A stretch of DNA of 5,855 nt, taken from positions 1-5,855 of the forward strand of contig DNJI01000036.1 in assembly GCA_003489145.1 (NCBI GenBank). The letters run 5' to 3'. Every line of letters begins with the position of its first letter. Within the stretch, counting starts at the first letter, position 1. Both the position numbers and the translations under genes were made by a program. Origin of the DNA: Gammaproteobacteria bacterium (GTDB lineage: Bacteria > Pseudomonadota > Gammaproteobacteria > PS1 > Pseudothioglobaceae). Below are positions 1-5,855 of this stretch, piece after piece. The notes under the pieces were generated by a model. That model saw only the letters and a list, made by a program, of their open reading frames with translations. It did no database searches and had not been told where the DNA came from.

Positions 1-1298
1 CCACCGAGAACAATAATTTTGCTACCAACCGGAATATCACCTTTTTGAATGTGTTGTTCCTGGATGTGCCCTAAGCCACCGGCCAACATAATTGGTTTGT
101 GGTAACCACGCACTTCACCATTTGGTGTTTGCTGCTCAAAAGTTCTAAAATAACCCAAGGTATTTGGTCGGCCAAATTCATTATTAAAGGCGGCCGCACC
201 AATCGGACCTTCGAGCATAATATCGAGTGCTGAGACAATTTGATTAGGTTTGCCATAATCAACTTCCCAAGGCTGCCCGGCGTTGTTAATTTTAAGATTA
301 GAGACACTAAAGCCACACAAACCTACTTTGGGTTTTGAGCCTTGGCCGGTAGCACCTTCATCACGAATTTCACCACCAGAACCAGTCGCCGCACCAGGAT
401 GTGGGGCAATCGCAGTAGGGTGGTTGTGAGTTTCAACTTTCATTAGGATTGCTCTGTGTTCTGTCGAACTAACGTATTTTCCGTTTTCATCAGCATAAAA
501 GCGCTCACCTTCAAAACCTGCCATTACGGCAGAGTTGTCTGAATAAACACTAAGCAAGCCTTCTGGGTGTTTATGATAAGTATTGCGAATCATAGAGAAC
601 AAACTTTTGGCTTGCTCAACACCGTCAATAGTCCAATCGGCATTGAATATTTTATGGCGGCAATGTTCTGAGTTTGCCTGGGCAAACATCATTAGTTCAA
701 TATCAGTTGGGTTTCGTTCTAATTTTATAAAGCTTTCAACCAAGTAATCGACCTCACCATCACTAAGCGCTAAACCGAGTTCGATATTGGTTTTTTCTAA
801 GGCTGATTTTCCCTTAACTAGAATATCAACACTGGTGAAAGGTTGTGGCTCGAAATTGTCAAATAGGGTGTGCGCATCATTAATCGAGTCTAAAACTGAT
901 TCGGTCATTTTGTCCATGATTGCAGCCAATACTAGAGCTGAATTAGTAATTTTGGCGTCAAAATGATAAATCGTTGCGCGTTCAATACGCCTGATTTTGT
1001 TAATATCACATAAGTGCACAATGTCAGTTGCCTTAGATGACCAAGGCGAGATAGTGCCTAATCTAGGAATAACAACAATACTAGACTGTGCTGCGTTAGC
1101 CGACAATACTGGTGCGTAAGACAGTAAATGGTCAAGGTGGTTTGTTTCTACCTCTGTGAGTGTCTCATTAAGGTCAGCAAGGTGAATAAATTCAGCTGCC
1201 AATAAATTTAAACCAGGCTGTGCTTTTGATATTTTTACCTGTAAAGCTTTGGTTTTAAAAGCGCCAAGAGCACTAATACCTTGATGGGTATGGATCAT
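1..1298 (-). CDS. purL: Phosphoribosylformylglycinamidine synthase, long single-chain form; N-terminal third, cut by the window edge
   Basis: PurL catalyses the fourth step of de novo purine synthesis in the cytosol: FGAR, glutamine and ATP give FGAM. Residues 1 to about 432 are visible of a protein usually near 1300 residues. The start of the FGAM synthetase core and the N-terminal PurS-like domain are present, while the second half and the glutaminase domain lie outside. Recognisable stretches are GTISPWSSKATDI at 81-93, FAQANSEHCRHKIFNADW at 205-222, KVETHNHPTAI at 287-297 and ATGSGGEIRDEGATG at 304-318. FNNEFGRP at 371-378 and GYHKPIMLAGG at 398-408 follow. The frame is open from start to edge without a break. 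The ATG at 1298 is the first start after an in-frame TGA and matches the family N-terminus. It overlaps the yebC stop as ATGA. A GAGG lies 13 bases upstream, farther than usual, so translational coupling to yebC is likely. Identification is very secure. Confidence 0.97.
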   Translation of the reverse strand, partial: MIHTHQGISALGAFKTKALQVKISKAQPGLNLLAAEFIHLADLNETLTEVETNHLDHLLSYAPVLSANAAQSSIVVIPRLGTISPWSSKATDIVHLCDINKIRRIERATIYHFDAKITNSALVLAAIMDKMTESVLDSINDAHTLFDNFEPQPFTSVDILVKGKSALEKTNIELGLALSDGEVDYLVESFIKLERNPTDIELMMFAQANSEHCRHKIFNADWTIDGVEQAKSLFSMIRNTYHKHPEGLLSVYSDNSAVMAGFEGERFYADENGKYVSSTEHRAILMKVETHNHPTAIAPHPGAATGSGGEIRDEGATGQGSKPKVGLCGFSVSNLKINNAGQPWEVDYGKPNQIVSALDIMLEGPIGAAAFNNEFGRPNTLGYFRTFEQQTPNGEVRGYHKPIMLAGGLGHIQEQHIQKGDIPVGSKIIVLG

Positions 1299-2035
1299 AA
1301 CTGTGCCATTACCTCATCTGAAATATCGGCATTGTGATACACCTCTTGCGTGTCATCAAGATCTTCTAATCGATCAATCAGTTTCATGAATTTTTCTGCA
1401 TCCCCTAGGTTGAGTTCAACGCGAGTTGCAGGTTCCATGGTTACTTCGGCATGGCTTGCTTCAAGCCCTACATCAGACAGTGCGTCTTTCACCGTAAAGA
1501 AGTCTTCAGGGGTAGTGATCACATCAATCGAACCATCCTCGTTGCTAATTACATCCTCTGCACCAGCATCGAGCGCCGCTTCCATAATTTGGTCTTCATC
1601 ACCCGAGGCAAAACTAATAAAACCTTGCTTGTTAAAGAGGTAAGCCACTGAGCCATCTGTACCTAAGTTGCCGCCATGTTTAGTGAATGCGTGACGCACA
1701 TCGGCCACCGTACGGTTACGATTATCCGTTAAGGTATCAACCATAATCGCAGTACCTGCTAAGCCGTAGCCTTCATAACGCACTTCATCGTAGTTTTCAC
1801 CATCTAAATCACCAGAACCACGCTTAACCGCGCTTTCGATGGTGTCACGTTTCATGTTGGCAGCTAGAGCTTTATCAATCACCATTCGTAGCGATGGGTT
1901 GTTTTCGATAACACCACCACCGGCTTTAGCAGCGATTACAATTTCTTTGATAAGCTTGGTAAATACCTTACCACGCTTGGCATCTTGCGCACCTTTTCGG
2001 TGTTGAATATTATGCCATTTAGAATGTCCTGCCAT
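1295..2035 (-). CDS. yebC: YebC/PmpR/TACO1 family protein
   Basis: The product has 246 residues, the length of the E. coli YebC protein. It opens with the family hallmark MAGHSKWHNIQHRKGAQDAK and continues with a basic helical N-terminal domain (about 1-75), including KAGGG at 37-41 and NPSLR at 46-50. The conserved RNRTVADVRHAF (106-117), KHGGNLGTDGSVAYLF (119-134) and an acidic C-terminal half follow. The family was long annotated as a transcriptional regulator. Mitochondrial TACO1 and more recent bacterial work point instead to a translation factor that helps ribosomes through difficult, proline-rich sequences. That function is family knowledge, not something visible here. The ATG start has a good ribosome binding site, GGAGA, 8 bases upstream. 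The stop TGA overlaps the purL start by 4 bases, and nadA ends 42 bases upstream. In many proteobacteria yebC is followed by ruvC; here purL takes that place. Confidence 0.96.
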   Translation of the reverse strand: MAGHSKWHNIQHRKGAQDAKRGKVFTKLIKEIVIAAKAGGGVIENNPSLRMVIDKALAANMKRDTIESAVKRGSGDLDGENYDEVRYEGYGLAGTAIMVDTLTDNRNRTVADVRHAFTKHGGNLGTDGSVAYLFNKQGFISFASGDEDQIMEAALDAGAEDVISNEDGSIDVITTPEDFFTVKDALSDVGLEASHAEVTMEPATRVELNLGDAEKFMKLIDRLEDLDDTQEVYHNADISDEVMAQL

Positions 2036-2043
2036 GTTCGATG

Positions 2044-2048
2044 TCTCC
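2044..2048 (-). promoter_or_regulatory. Ribosome binding site of yebC
   Basis: GGAGA on the minus strand, 8 bases before the yebC ATG. It is the strongest Shine-Dalgarno match in the window, so yebC can be initiated independently, unlike nadA and purL. Confidence 0.75.
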
Positions 2049-2069
2049 GAGAATATGAGTAATTGAGAT

Positions 2070-2089
2070 TTTACCTTTTATGCGGTAAA
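2070..2089 (-). repeat. Small inverted repeat across the nadA stop codon
   Basis: On the minus strand TTTACC pairs with GGTAAA across an 8-base loop that contains the nadA TAA. The 6-bp stem is mostly AT and no T-tract follows, so it does not look like an intrinsic terminator. It could slightly shape the nadA-yebC junction in the transcript, for example as an RNA-processing or pausing site, or be chance. Confidence 0.3.
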
Positions 2090-3025
2090 GTCGAGTAATT
2101 TTTGTATGGATTGCTTGGCTTTTTTAGCAATATCTGAATTAATGAGTATTTCATTTTTTCCAGTTTTTAAAGTGTCCAAGCAATTGTCCAAGGTGTTCAT
2201 TGCCATCCATTCACAATGGGCGCAAGATTCACAATCTGCACCTTCACCCATGGTAGGCGCTTCAATCAGTTTTTTGTGTGGTGCAACTTCATGCATTTTG
2301 TGAAAAATACCATTATCAGTGGCCACAATAAAGCTAGATTCACCTCTATCTTTAACTGCATTAATTAGTGCCGTGGTAGATCCAACTACATCAGCCAGAT
2401 CAACCACTGCTTGAGGGGATTCCGGGTGGACCAACACAGCTGCTTCAGGGTGCCTTTCTTTGAGCACTGCTAATGCATCTGCTTTAAAGCGCTCATGCAC
2501 CACACAAGCCCCTTGCCATAAAATCATGTCAGCATCGGTTTGTGTTTGGACGTAATGACCTAGGTGCTTATCGGGCGCCCATAAAATCTTTTCACCTTGC
2601 TCGCTTAAATGTCTAACAACGGTTAGTGCACTGCCTGAAGTCACCACCCAATCTGCTCGTGCTTTAACTTGTGCAGAAGTGTTGGCATAAACCACCACTT
2701 TTCGATCAGGATGCTCATCACAAAAATCAGAAAATTCTTGAGCAGGGCAATCTTCATCTAAAGAACAAGTAGCACCTTCGTCAAGTACTAAAATGGTTTT
2801 TTCAGGGGAAAGAATCTTAGCTGTTTCACCCATAAATTTAACGCCTGCAACGATAATGGTATCTGCATCACAGTTTTGTCCGAAGCGTGCCATTTCTAAT
2901 GAATCAGAAACAAGGCCACCACTTTCTTCCGCCAGGGTTTGTAAATCGCCACTGACATAATAATGTGCAACCAGCACAGCATTACGAGCCTTGAGTTCGG
3001 CCTTTATTTGATCTTGAATCGACAC
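2078..3025 (-). CDS. nadA: Quinolinate synthase A
   Basis: NadA condenses iminoaspartate (made from aspartate by NadB) with dihydroxyacetone phosphate to give quinolinate, the precursor of the NAD ring. It is a cytosolic enzyme with an oxygen-sensitive [4Fe-4S] cluster. The 315-residue product shows VAHYY at 19-23, SDSLEMARFG at 40-49, GVKFMGETAKIL at 61-72, YANTSAQVKARADWVVTSG at 113-131, WAPDKHLG at 149-156, VHPESPQAVVDLAD at 199-212 and EAPTMGEGA at 255-263. The expected cluster ligands are Cys87 (in ATCSLD), Cys174 (in GACVVHE) and Cys271, the last cysteine of C265-x-x-C268-x-x-C271. All are present, so the enzyme looks intact. It lacks most of the N-terminal extension of the 347-residue E. 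coli protein. The start is GTG: an in-frame TAA lies three codons upstream and the next in-frame ATG (codon 45) is inside the conserved core. The aspS stop is 10 bases upstream and no clear Shine-Dalgarno is seen, so coupling to aspS is likely. Confidence 0.97.
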   Translation of the reverse strand: MSIQDQIKAELKARNAVLVAHYYVSGDLQTLAEESGGLVSDSLEMARFGQNCDADTIIVAGVKFMGETAKILSPEKTILVLDEGATCSLDEDCPAQEFSDFCDEHPDRKVVVYANTSAQVKARADWVVTSGSALTVVRHLSEQGEKILWAPDKHLGHYVQTQTDADMILWQGACVVHERFKADALAVLKERHPEAAVLVHPESPQAVVDLADVVGSTTALINAVKDRGESSFIVATDNGIFHKMHEVAPHKKLIEAPTMGEGADCESCAHCEWMAMNTLDNCLDTLKTGKNEILINSDIAKKAKQSIQKLLDFTA

Positions 3026-3035
3026 GTTGTTTTAT

Positions 3036-4787
3036 TTAATCTTTTTCTGGCAGGCTTACTTTAATACTTAGCTCTCTTAATACTTTTCTTGGTACGCCTG
3101 CAGGTGCATCGGTTAACAAACAAGCAGCGGTTTGAGTTTTAGGGAAGGCGATTACTTCTCGAATCGAATCTGAACCGGTCATGATCATGACTAAGCGATC
3201 TAAACCAAAAGCCATACCACCATGAGGAGGGCAACCATATTGAAGTGCATCGAGCAAGAAGCCAAATTTATCTTTAGCTTCATCATCAGAAATACCCAAT
3301 AGTTTTAATACTGTTTGCTGCATTTCAACTTGGTGAATACGGATAGAGCCACCACCCACCTCAGAGCCGTTAATAACTAAGTCGTAAGCGCGAGAAAGCG
3401 CAGTATCAGCAGTTTTTTCTAATGTTTTAGCATCGACACTTGGTGCGGTAAATGGATGGTGAATTGCACTTAAAGAGCCGTCATCATTAGCATCAAACAT
3501 TGGGAAATCTACCACCCAAATTGGCGCCCATTCAGATTCAAATAAATCTAGATCTTTAGCCAGTTGTTCACGTAAGTTACCCAGCGCTTCGTTTACAATT
3601 TTAGTTTTATCAGCGCCGAAGAAAATAATATCACCTGTTTGTGCGCCAGTCATCTCAATCACTTTGGCAGTTACCTCATCGCCTAAAAATTTTAAAATTG
3701 GTGAAGCAGGGCCGTCTTCATTCAGTTTGATATAAGCCAAACCTTTGGCGCCATAAATACTGACGTATTTGGTGTATTTATCAATCTTCTTGCGGCTGAT
3801 GGTTGCACCACCCGGTACGCGCAGTGCAGCAACTCGAGAGCCATCGTTACTTGCAGGACCTGAGAACACTTTAAAATCAACACCCTGCATCAGTTCATCC
3901 ATGTCAGTGATTTGCATTGGAATACGCATATCAGGACGATCAACACCGTATAAGTTCATGGCATCTGCATAAGTAATGGTTGGGAATTCATCGGGCAAGT
4001 CAACATCAATCACAGACTTAAACATACCGCGTGTCATCTCTTCCATCATTGACATAATTTCGTCTTCGTTCATAAAGGATGTTTCAACATCGAGCTGAGT
4101 GAATTCTGGCTGACGATCGGCACGTAAATCTTCATCTCTAAAGCACTTAACGATTTGATAGTAACGCTCAAAACCTGACATCATTAACAATTGTTTGAAT
4201 AATTGCGGTGATTGCGGTAGCGCAAAAAATTCACCCGGATGAGTTCGAGAAGGCACTAAATAATCACGTGCACCTTCAGGTGTGGCTTTGGTTAAAAAAG
4301 GCGTTTCAATATCTAAAAAATCGTTGCCATCCATAAATTCACGCATAAAGTGTGTTACTTTTGAACGTAGACGTAAGCGTTGTTGCATTTCATCACGACG
4401 CAAATCTAAATAACGATACTTAAGGCGAACTTCCTCCGAAGTGTCTGTTGAGTCAATTTGGAATGGGATCGGTTTAGAGGCGTTAAGAATTTCAATATTT
4501 TTAGCAACAATTTCAATCTCACCGGTGGCTAATTTTGGATTGACCAAGCCTTCACCTCTAGCAATAACTTGACCAGTGATCTTTAGTACAAACTCATTAC
4601 GAATAGACTCTGCTAGTTCAAAATCAGCATTGTCAGGATTAATGACTACTTGAGCAATACCGCGCTTATCACGCATGTCTAAAAAGATCACGCCACCATG
4701 ATCACGACGACGATTCACCCAACCGCAGATTTCAACCGTTTGGTCGATATTGTCTTTACTTAATTCACCACAATAATGTGTTCTCAT
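3036..4787 (-). CDS. aspS: Aspartyl-tRNA synthetase, bacterial type, probably non-discriminating (aspartate-tRNA(Asp/Asn) ligase)
   Basis: This class II synthetase attaches aspartate to tRNA(Asp) using ATP. At 583 residues it is close to the 590 of E. coli. In order it has the OB-fold anticodon-binding domain (about 1-105, with CGWVNRRRDHGGVIFLDMRD at 21-40), then the catalytic core. The core contains YRYLDLRR (124-131), KATPEGARDYLVPSR (167-181), PQSPQLFKQLLM (191-202), motif 2 FRDEDLRADRQPEFTQLD (216-233) and motif 3 GLDRL (528-532). The bacterial GAD-type insertion lies roughly at 285-415. His30 and Gly80 align by eye with His31 and Gly83 of the non-discriminating P. aeruginosa enzyme, whereas E. 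coli has Leu and Lys. This suggests the enzyme also charges tRNA(Asn) for later amidation by GatCAB. The ATG start is preceded by AAGGG at 6 bases. The gene lies 33 bases after the DUF502 gene and 10 bases before nadA. Confidence 0.97.
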   Translation of the reverse strand: MRTHYCGELSKDNIDQTVEICGWVNRRRDHGGVIFLDMRDKRGIAQVVINPDNADFELAESIRNEFVLKITGQVIARGEGLVNPKLATGEIEIVAKNIEILNASKPIPFQIDSTDTSEEVRLKYRYLDLRRDEMQQRLRLRSKVTHFMREFMDGNDFLDIETPFLTKATPEGARDYLVPSRTHPGEFFALPQSPQLFKQLLMMSGFERYYQIVKCFRDEDLRADRQPEFTQLDVETSFMNEDEIMSMMEEMTRGMFKSVIDVDLPDEFPTITYADAMNLYGVDRPDMRIPMQITDMDELMQGVDFKVFSGPASNDGSRVAALRVPGGATISRKKIDKYTKYVSIYGAKGLAYIKLNEDGPASPILKFLGDEVTAKVIEMTGAQTGDIIFFGADKTKIVNEALGNLREQLAKDLDLFESEWAPIWVVDFPMFDANDDGSLSAIHHPFTAPSVDAKTLEKTADTALSRAYDLVINGSEVGGGSIRIHQVEMQQTVLKLLGISDDEAKDKFGFLLDALQYGCPPHGGMAFGLDRLVMIMTGSDSIREVIAFPKTQTAACLLTDAPAGVPRKVLRELSIKVSLPEKD

Positions 4788-4793
4788 AATTTG

Positions 4794-4798
4794 CCCTT
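4794..4798 (-). promoter_or_regulatory. Ribosome binding site of aspS
   Basis: AAGGG on the minus strand, 6 bases before the aspS ATG, inside the 33-base gap after the DUF502 stop. It is a moderate match with usual spacing and supports the chosen aspS start. Confidence 0.6.
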
Positions 4799-4820
4799 GC
4801 TTTTAATTAATTTTTTTTAG

Positions 4821-5426
4821 TTATTTTTTTGTTTGATTTGGTGTAACAACACCGGTAGAAATAATCAGTTTAAATGCCTCGTCAACACTCATATCAAGCT
4901 CAATCACATCATTCTTAGGCAGCATGATGAAAAAGCCAGAAGTTGGATTGGGTGTTGTTGGTACGTAAATATTGACTATTTCTTCACCAATTTTTTTCTC
5001 AACTTCACCATGATAATTACCTGTTTGAAAGGCAATAGTCCACATGCCTCGACGTGGATACTCGACCAGTATCGCTTTTTTAAAACTCTCCCCGGATGGA
5101 CTGAGTACTGTATCTGATAGTTGTTTTAAGGCATTATAAATACTTCTAAAGCCTGGAATTTTATTGAGCAACTTATCCCAAAGTTCTAAGATTTTTCGGC
5201 CGATAAAATTATTAACCAATACGCCAGTAATGAGCATAATTAGGATTACCCAAACAATGCCAGAACCAGGAATAACACTCTCTAGATTGAATAATTTTTC
5301 AGGTAGATATTCAGGCGGGACAATGTCGTTAACTAATTCTAAAAAGAATTTAATAACAACAATGCTTAACCCTAATGGAATCCAAAAAAGCAAGCCGGAA
5401 ATAAAATAGTTTCTTAGGTTTTTCAA
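4821..5426 (-). CDS. DUF502 family (COG2928) inner-membrane protein of unknown function
   Basis: The 201-residue product has two hydrophobic segments, about 10-30 and 57-76, separated by a short loop with PPEYLP at 37-42. A soluble C-terminal region follows, so it is probably a two-pass inner-membrane protein. Family hallmarks are IPGFRSIYNALKQLSDTVLS (90-109), VEYPRRGMWTIAF (121-133), the very conserved VPTTPNPTSGF (155-165) and DVIELDMSVDEAFKLIISTGVV (173-194). No catalytic motif is visible and the family has no established function that I know of. The start is TTG: an in-frame TAA lies two codons upstream, the first in-frame ATG is at codon 64 inside the second membrane segment, and the TTG start gives the N-terminus expected for the family. 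A weak AAGTGG lies 7 bases upstream. A DUF502 gene next to aspS is a placement I recall from other gammaproteobacteria. The gene probably heads the operon. Confidence 0.9.
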   Translation of the reverse strand: MKNLRNYFISGLLFWIPLGLSIVVIKFFLELVNDIVPPEYLPEKLFNLESVIPGSGIVWVILIMLITGVLVNNFIGRKILELWDKLLNKIPGFRSIYNALKQLSDTVLSPSGESFKKAILVEYPRRGMWTIAFQTGNYHGEVEKKIGEEIVNIYVPTTPNPTSGFFIMLPKNDVIELDMSVDEAFKLIISTGVVTPNQTKK

Positions 5427-5454
5427 CGCTTAGCCACTTAATAATAAAAGCATT

Positions 5455-5463
5455 ATTTTAGCA
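5455..5463 (-). promoter_or_regulatory. Candidate extended -10 promoter for the DUF502-aspS-nadA-yebC-purL unit
   Basis: The minus strand reads TGCTAAAAT, a TGn extension directly in front of a TAAAAT hexamer (one mismatch to TATAAT). No convincing -35 hexamer is seen 16-18 bases upstream, which is tolerated by extended -10 promoters. Transcription would begin near 5448, leaving a leader of about 20 bases before the TTG start. An alternative -10, TATAAA, lies a little further upstream at about 5477-5482, also without a good -35. Confidence 0.4.
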
Positions 5464-5543
5464 CAACGAGTAAGGTTTTATATTCACTCTTAAAGAGATC
5501 TATGGGCTTACTTGGTGTATTTTAAGGAGTGTAGAAAATAGAG

Positions 5544-5563
5544 TTATTTTTATTAAAAAATAA
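5544..5563. repeat. AT-only inverted repeat, 8-bp arms
   Basis: TTATTTTT and AAAAATAA flank a 4-base loop ATTA, a perfect 8-bp stem with no G or C. It lies about 85 bases upstream of the candidate promoter, too far to be a classical UP element for it. No function can be assigned. Confidence 0.35.
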
Positions 5564-5590
5564 GAAGAATAGTTATTGCTATTTGCCGAA

Positions 5591-5606
5591 TTTTTTCATG
5601 AAAAAA
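5591..5606. repeat. 16-base perfect palindrome, T6-CATG-A6
   Basis: Six T, CATG, six A form a perfect dyad. Its half overlapping the T-tract of the map hairpin means the two structures compete in RNA. It may be part of a bent AT-rich tract or an operator-like site; with only A/T arms it may equally be chance in AT-rich DNA. Confidence 0.4.
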
Positions 5607-5624
5607 ATGCTGTTTAATGCATTT
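5597..5624 (-). terminator. Possible weak intrinsic terminator of map
   Basis: Eleven bases after the map TAG, the minus strand has AAATGC, an 8-base loop, then GCATTT running into a tract of seven T. The order stem then T-tract fits a rho-independent terminator reading out of map. The stem is only 6 bp with two G-C pairs, so termination may be leaky and some map transcription could run into the downstream genes. Confidence 0.4.
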
Positions 5625-5635
5625 CTTAAACTATG

Positions 5636-5855
5636 CTAAGTAAGTGCATCGCTCTCTTCATTTCTAAGTGTGAGGATTTCATAACCATCTTCAGTGACTA
5701 AAATAGTGTGCTCCCATTGAGCGGAAAGTGAGCGATCTTTAGTGGTGACTGTCCAGCCATCAACTTTAGAGGTGGCCACTTCAAAGCCACCTAAATTAAT
5801 CATAGGCTCAATGGTGAAGGTCATGCCTGCTTCTAAAACTGGACTTTTATCAACA
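5636..5855 (-). CDS. map: Methionine aminopeptidase type I, C-terminal 72 residues, cut by the window edge
   Basis: Map removes the initiator methionine from nascent proteins and uses two divalent metal ions. Only the last 72 residues are visible, entering in frame at the right edge. They contain AGMTFTIEPM and DGWTVTTKDRSLSAQWEHT. The glutamates of TIEP and QWEHT correspond to metal ligands Glu204 and Glu235 of E. coli Map, and the Trp of DGW corresponds to Trp221. The tail ILTLRNEES ends in TAG. An internal ATG at 5824 could be mistaken for the start, but the conserved sequence continues upstream of it without a stop, so that ATG is internal. The gene points the same way as the DUF502-aspS unit but is separated from it by 209 bases containing a terminator-like hairpin, so it is probably the end of another unit. 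Confidence 0.96.
   Translation of the reverse strand, partial: VDKSPVLEAGMTFTIEPMINLGGFEVATSKVDGWTVTTKDRSLSAQWEHTILVTEDGYEILTLRNEESDALT

Larger units (their letters stand above)
5427..5635. other. AT-rich spacer between map and the DUF502-aspS unit
   Basis: This is the only sizeable non-coding stretch in the window. No ORF with a plausible start and binding site, tRNA or other recognisable RNA gene is seen. Nearest map it has a terminator-like hairpin, then a 16-base AT palindrome (5591-5606), then an AT-only inverted repeat (5544-5563), then a short CTCTT-A-AAGAG repeat (5487-5497). Closest to the DUF502 gene is a candidate extended -10 promoter. The content fits an end-of-unit followed by a promoter region for the downstream operon. 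Confidence 0.6.

Noticed and set aside
71..316. Minus-strand ORF of 81 codons
   Set aside because: It is in a different frame from purL, whose frame is continuous and fully matches the PurL family across the same bases.
1350..1643. Plus-strand ORF of 97 codons
   Set aside because: It lies entirely antisense to yebC, has no family resemblance, and its composition is what the reverse of a conserved gene would give.
4821..4832. Run of seven A at the end of the DUF502 gene, resembling an A AAA AAA slippery site
   Set aside because: A -1 shift would add only a few residues before a stop, no stimulatory structure is visible, and such runs are common in AT-rich genes ending in Lys-Lys.
4833..5117. 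Plus-strand ORFs opposite the DUF502 gene (also at 5164-5409)
   Set aside because: Both are antisense to a conserved protein with clear family motifs, and neither resembles a known protein.
5487..5497. CTCTT-A-AAGAG inverted repeat as an operator
   Set aside because: The arms are only 5 bp, no regulator is encoded nearby, and it matches no operator that I recognise.
5636..5824. Separate small 62-residue gene starting at the ATG at 5824
   Set aside because: The Map family sequence continues in frame upstream of this ATG to the window edge, so it is an internal methionine of map.
1..5855. Mobile elements, CRISPR arrays, tRNA or rRNA genes, toxin-antitoxin or defence genes
   Set aside because: Nearly all of the window is explained by six conserved housekeeping genes; the one spacer contains no tandem direct repeats, transposase fragments or RNA-gene signatures.

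Overview
This window holds ordinary housekeeping genes from a gammaproteobacterium, all read from the minus strand. The taxonomic call rests on several points. PurL is the long, single-chain type and aligns closely with the E. coli enzyme as remembered. NadA carries the proteobacterial CxxCxxC motif. YebC has the same length as the E. coli protein (246 residues). A DUF502 membrane protein sits directly upstream of aspS. The AspRS resembles the Pseudomonas enzyme more than the E. coli one at two specificity positions. Base composition is AT-leaning (about 40% GC by eye), so a low-GC marine or sulfur-oxidizing lineage such as the SUP05/Thioglobus group is possible, but that is a guess.

Layout in transcription order (right to left): the 3' end of map (methionine aminopeptidase) enters at the right edge and ends at 5636. 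A 209-base AT-rich spacer (5427-5635) follows, with a weak terminator-like hairpin, two AT-only palindromes and a candidate extended -10 promoter. Then comes a tight run of five genes: a DUF502 membrane protein (TTG start), aspS, nadA (GTG start), yebC, and purL, which leaves the window at the left edge. Gaps are 33, 10 and 42 bases, and yebC and purL overlap by 4 bases (ATGA). The spacing suggests one transcription unit of at least 5.4 kb.

The genes cover translation (AspRS, YebC, and N-terminal Met removal by Map next door), NAD biosynthesis (NadA) and purine biosynthesis (PurL). AspRS and NadA both draw on aspartate, directly for AspRS and through iminoaspartate for NadA. AspRS has His30 and Gly80 at positions linked to the non-discriminating (Asp/Asn) enzyme type, which predicts a GatCAB amidotransferase elsewhere in the genome.

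I found no mobile element, CRISPR array, RNA gene, toxin-antitoxin or defence system, and no sign of a previously undescribed system. The points worth a second look are gene order, start codons and translational coupling, the AspRS specificity residues, and the spacer.
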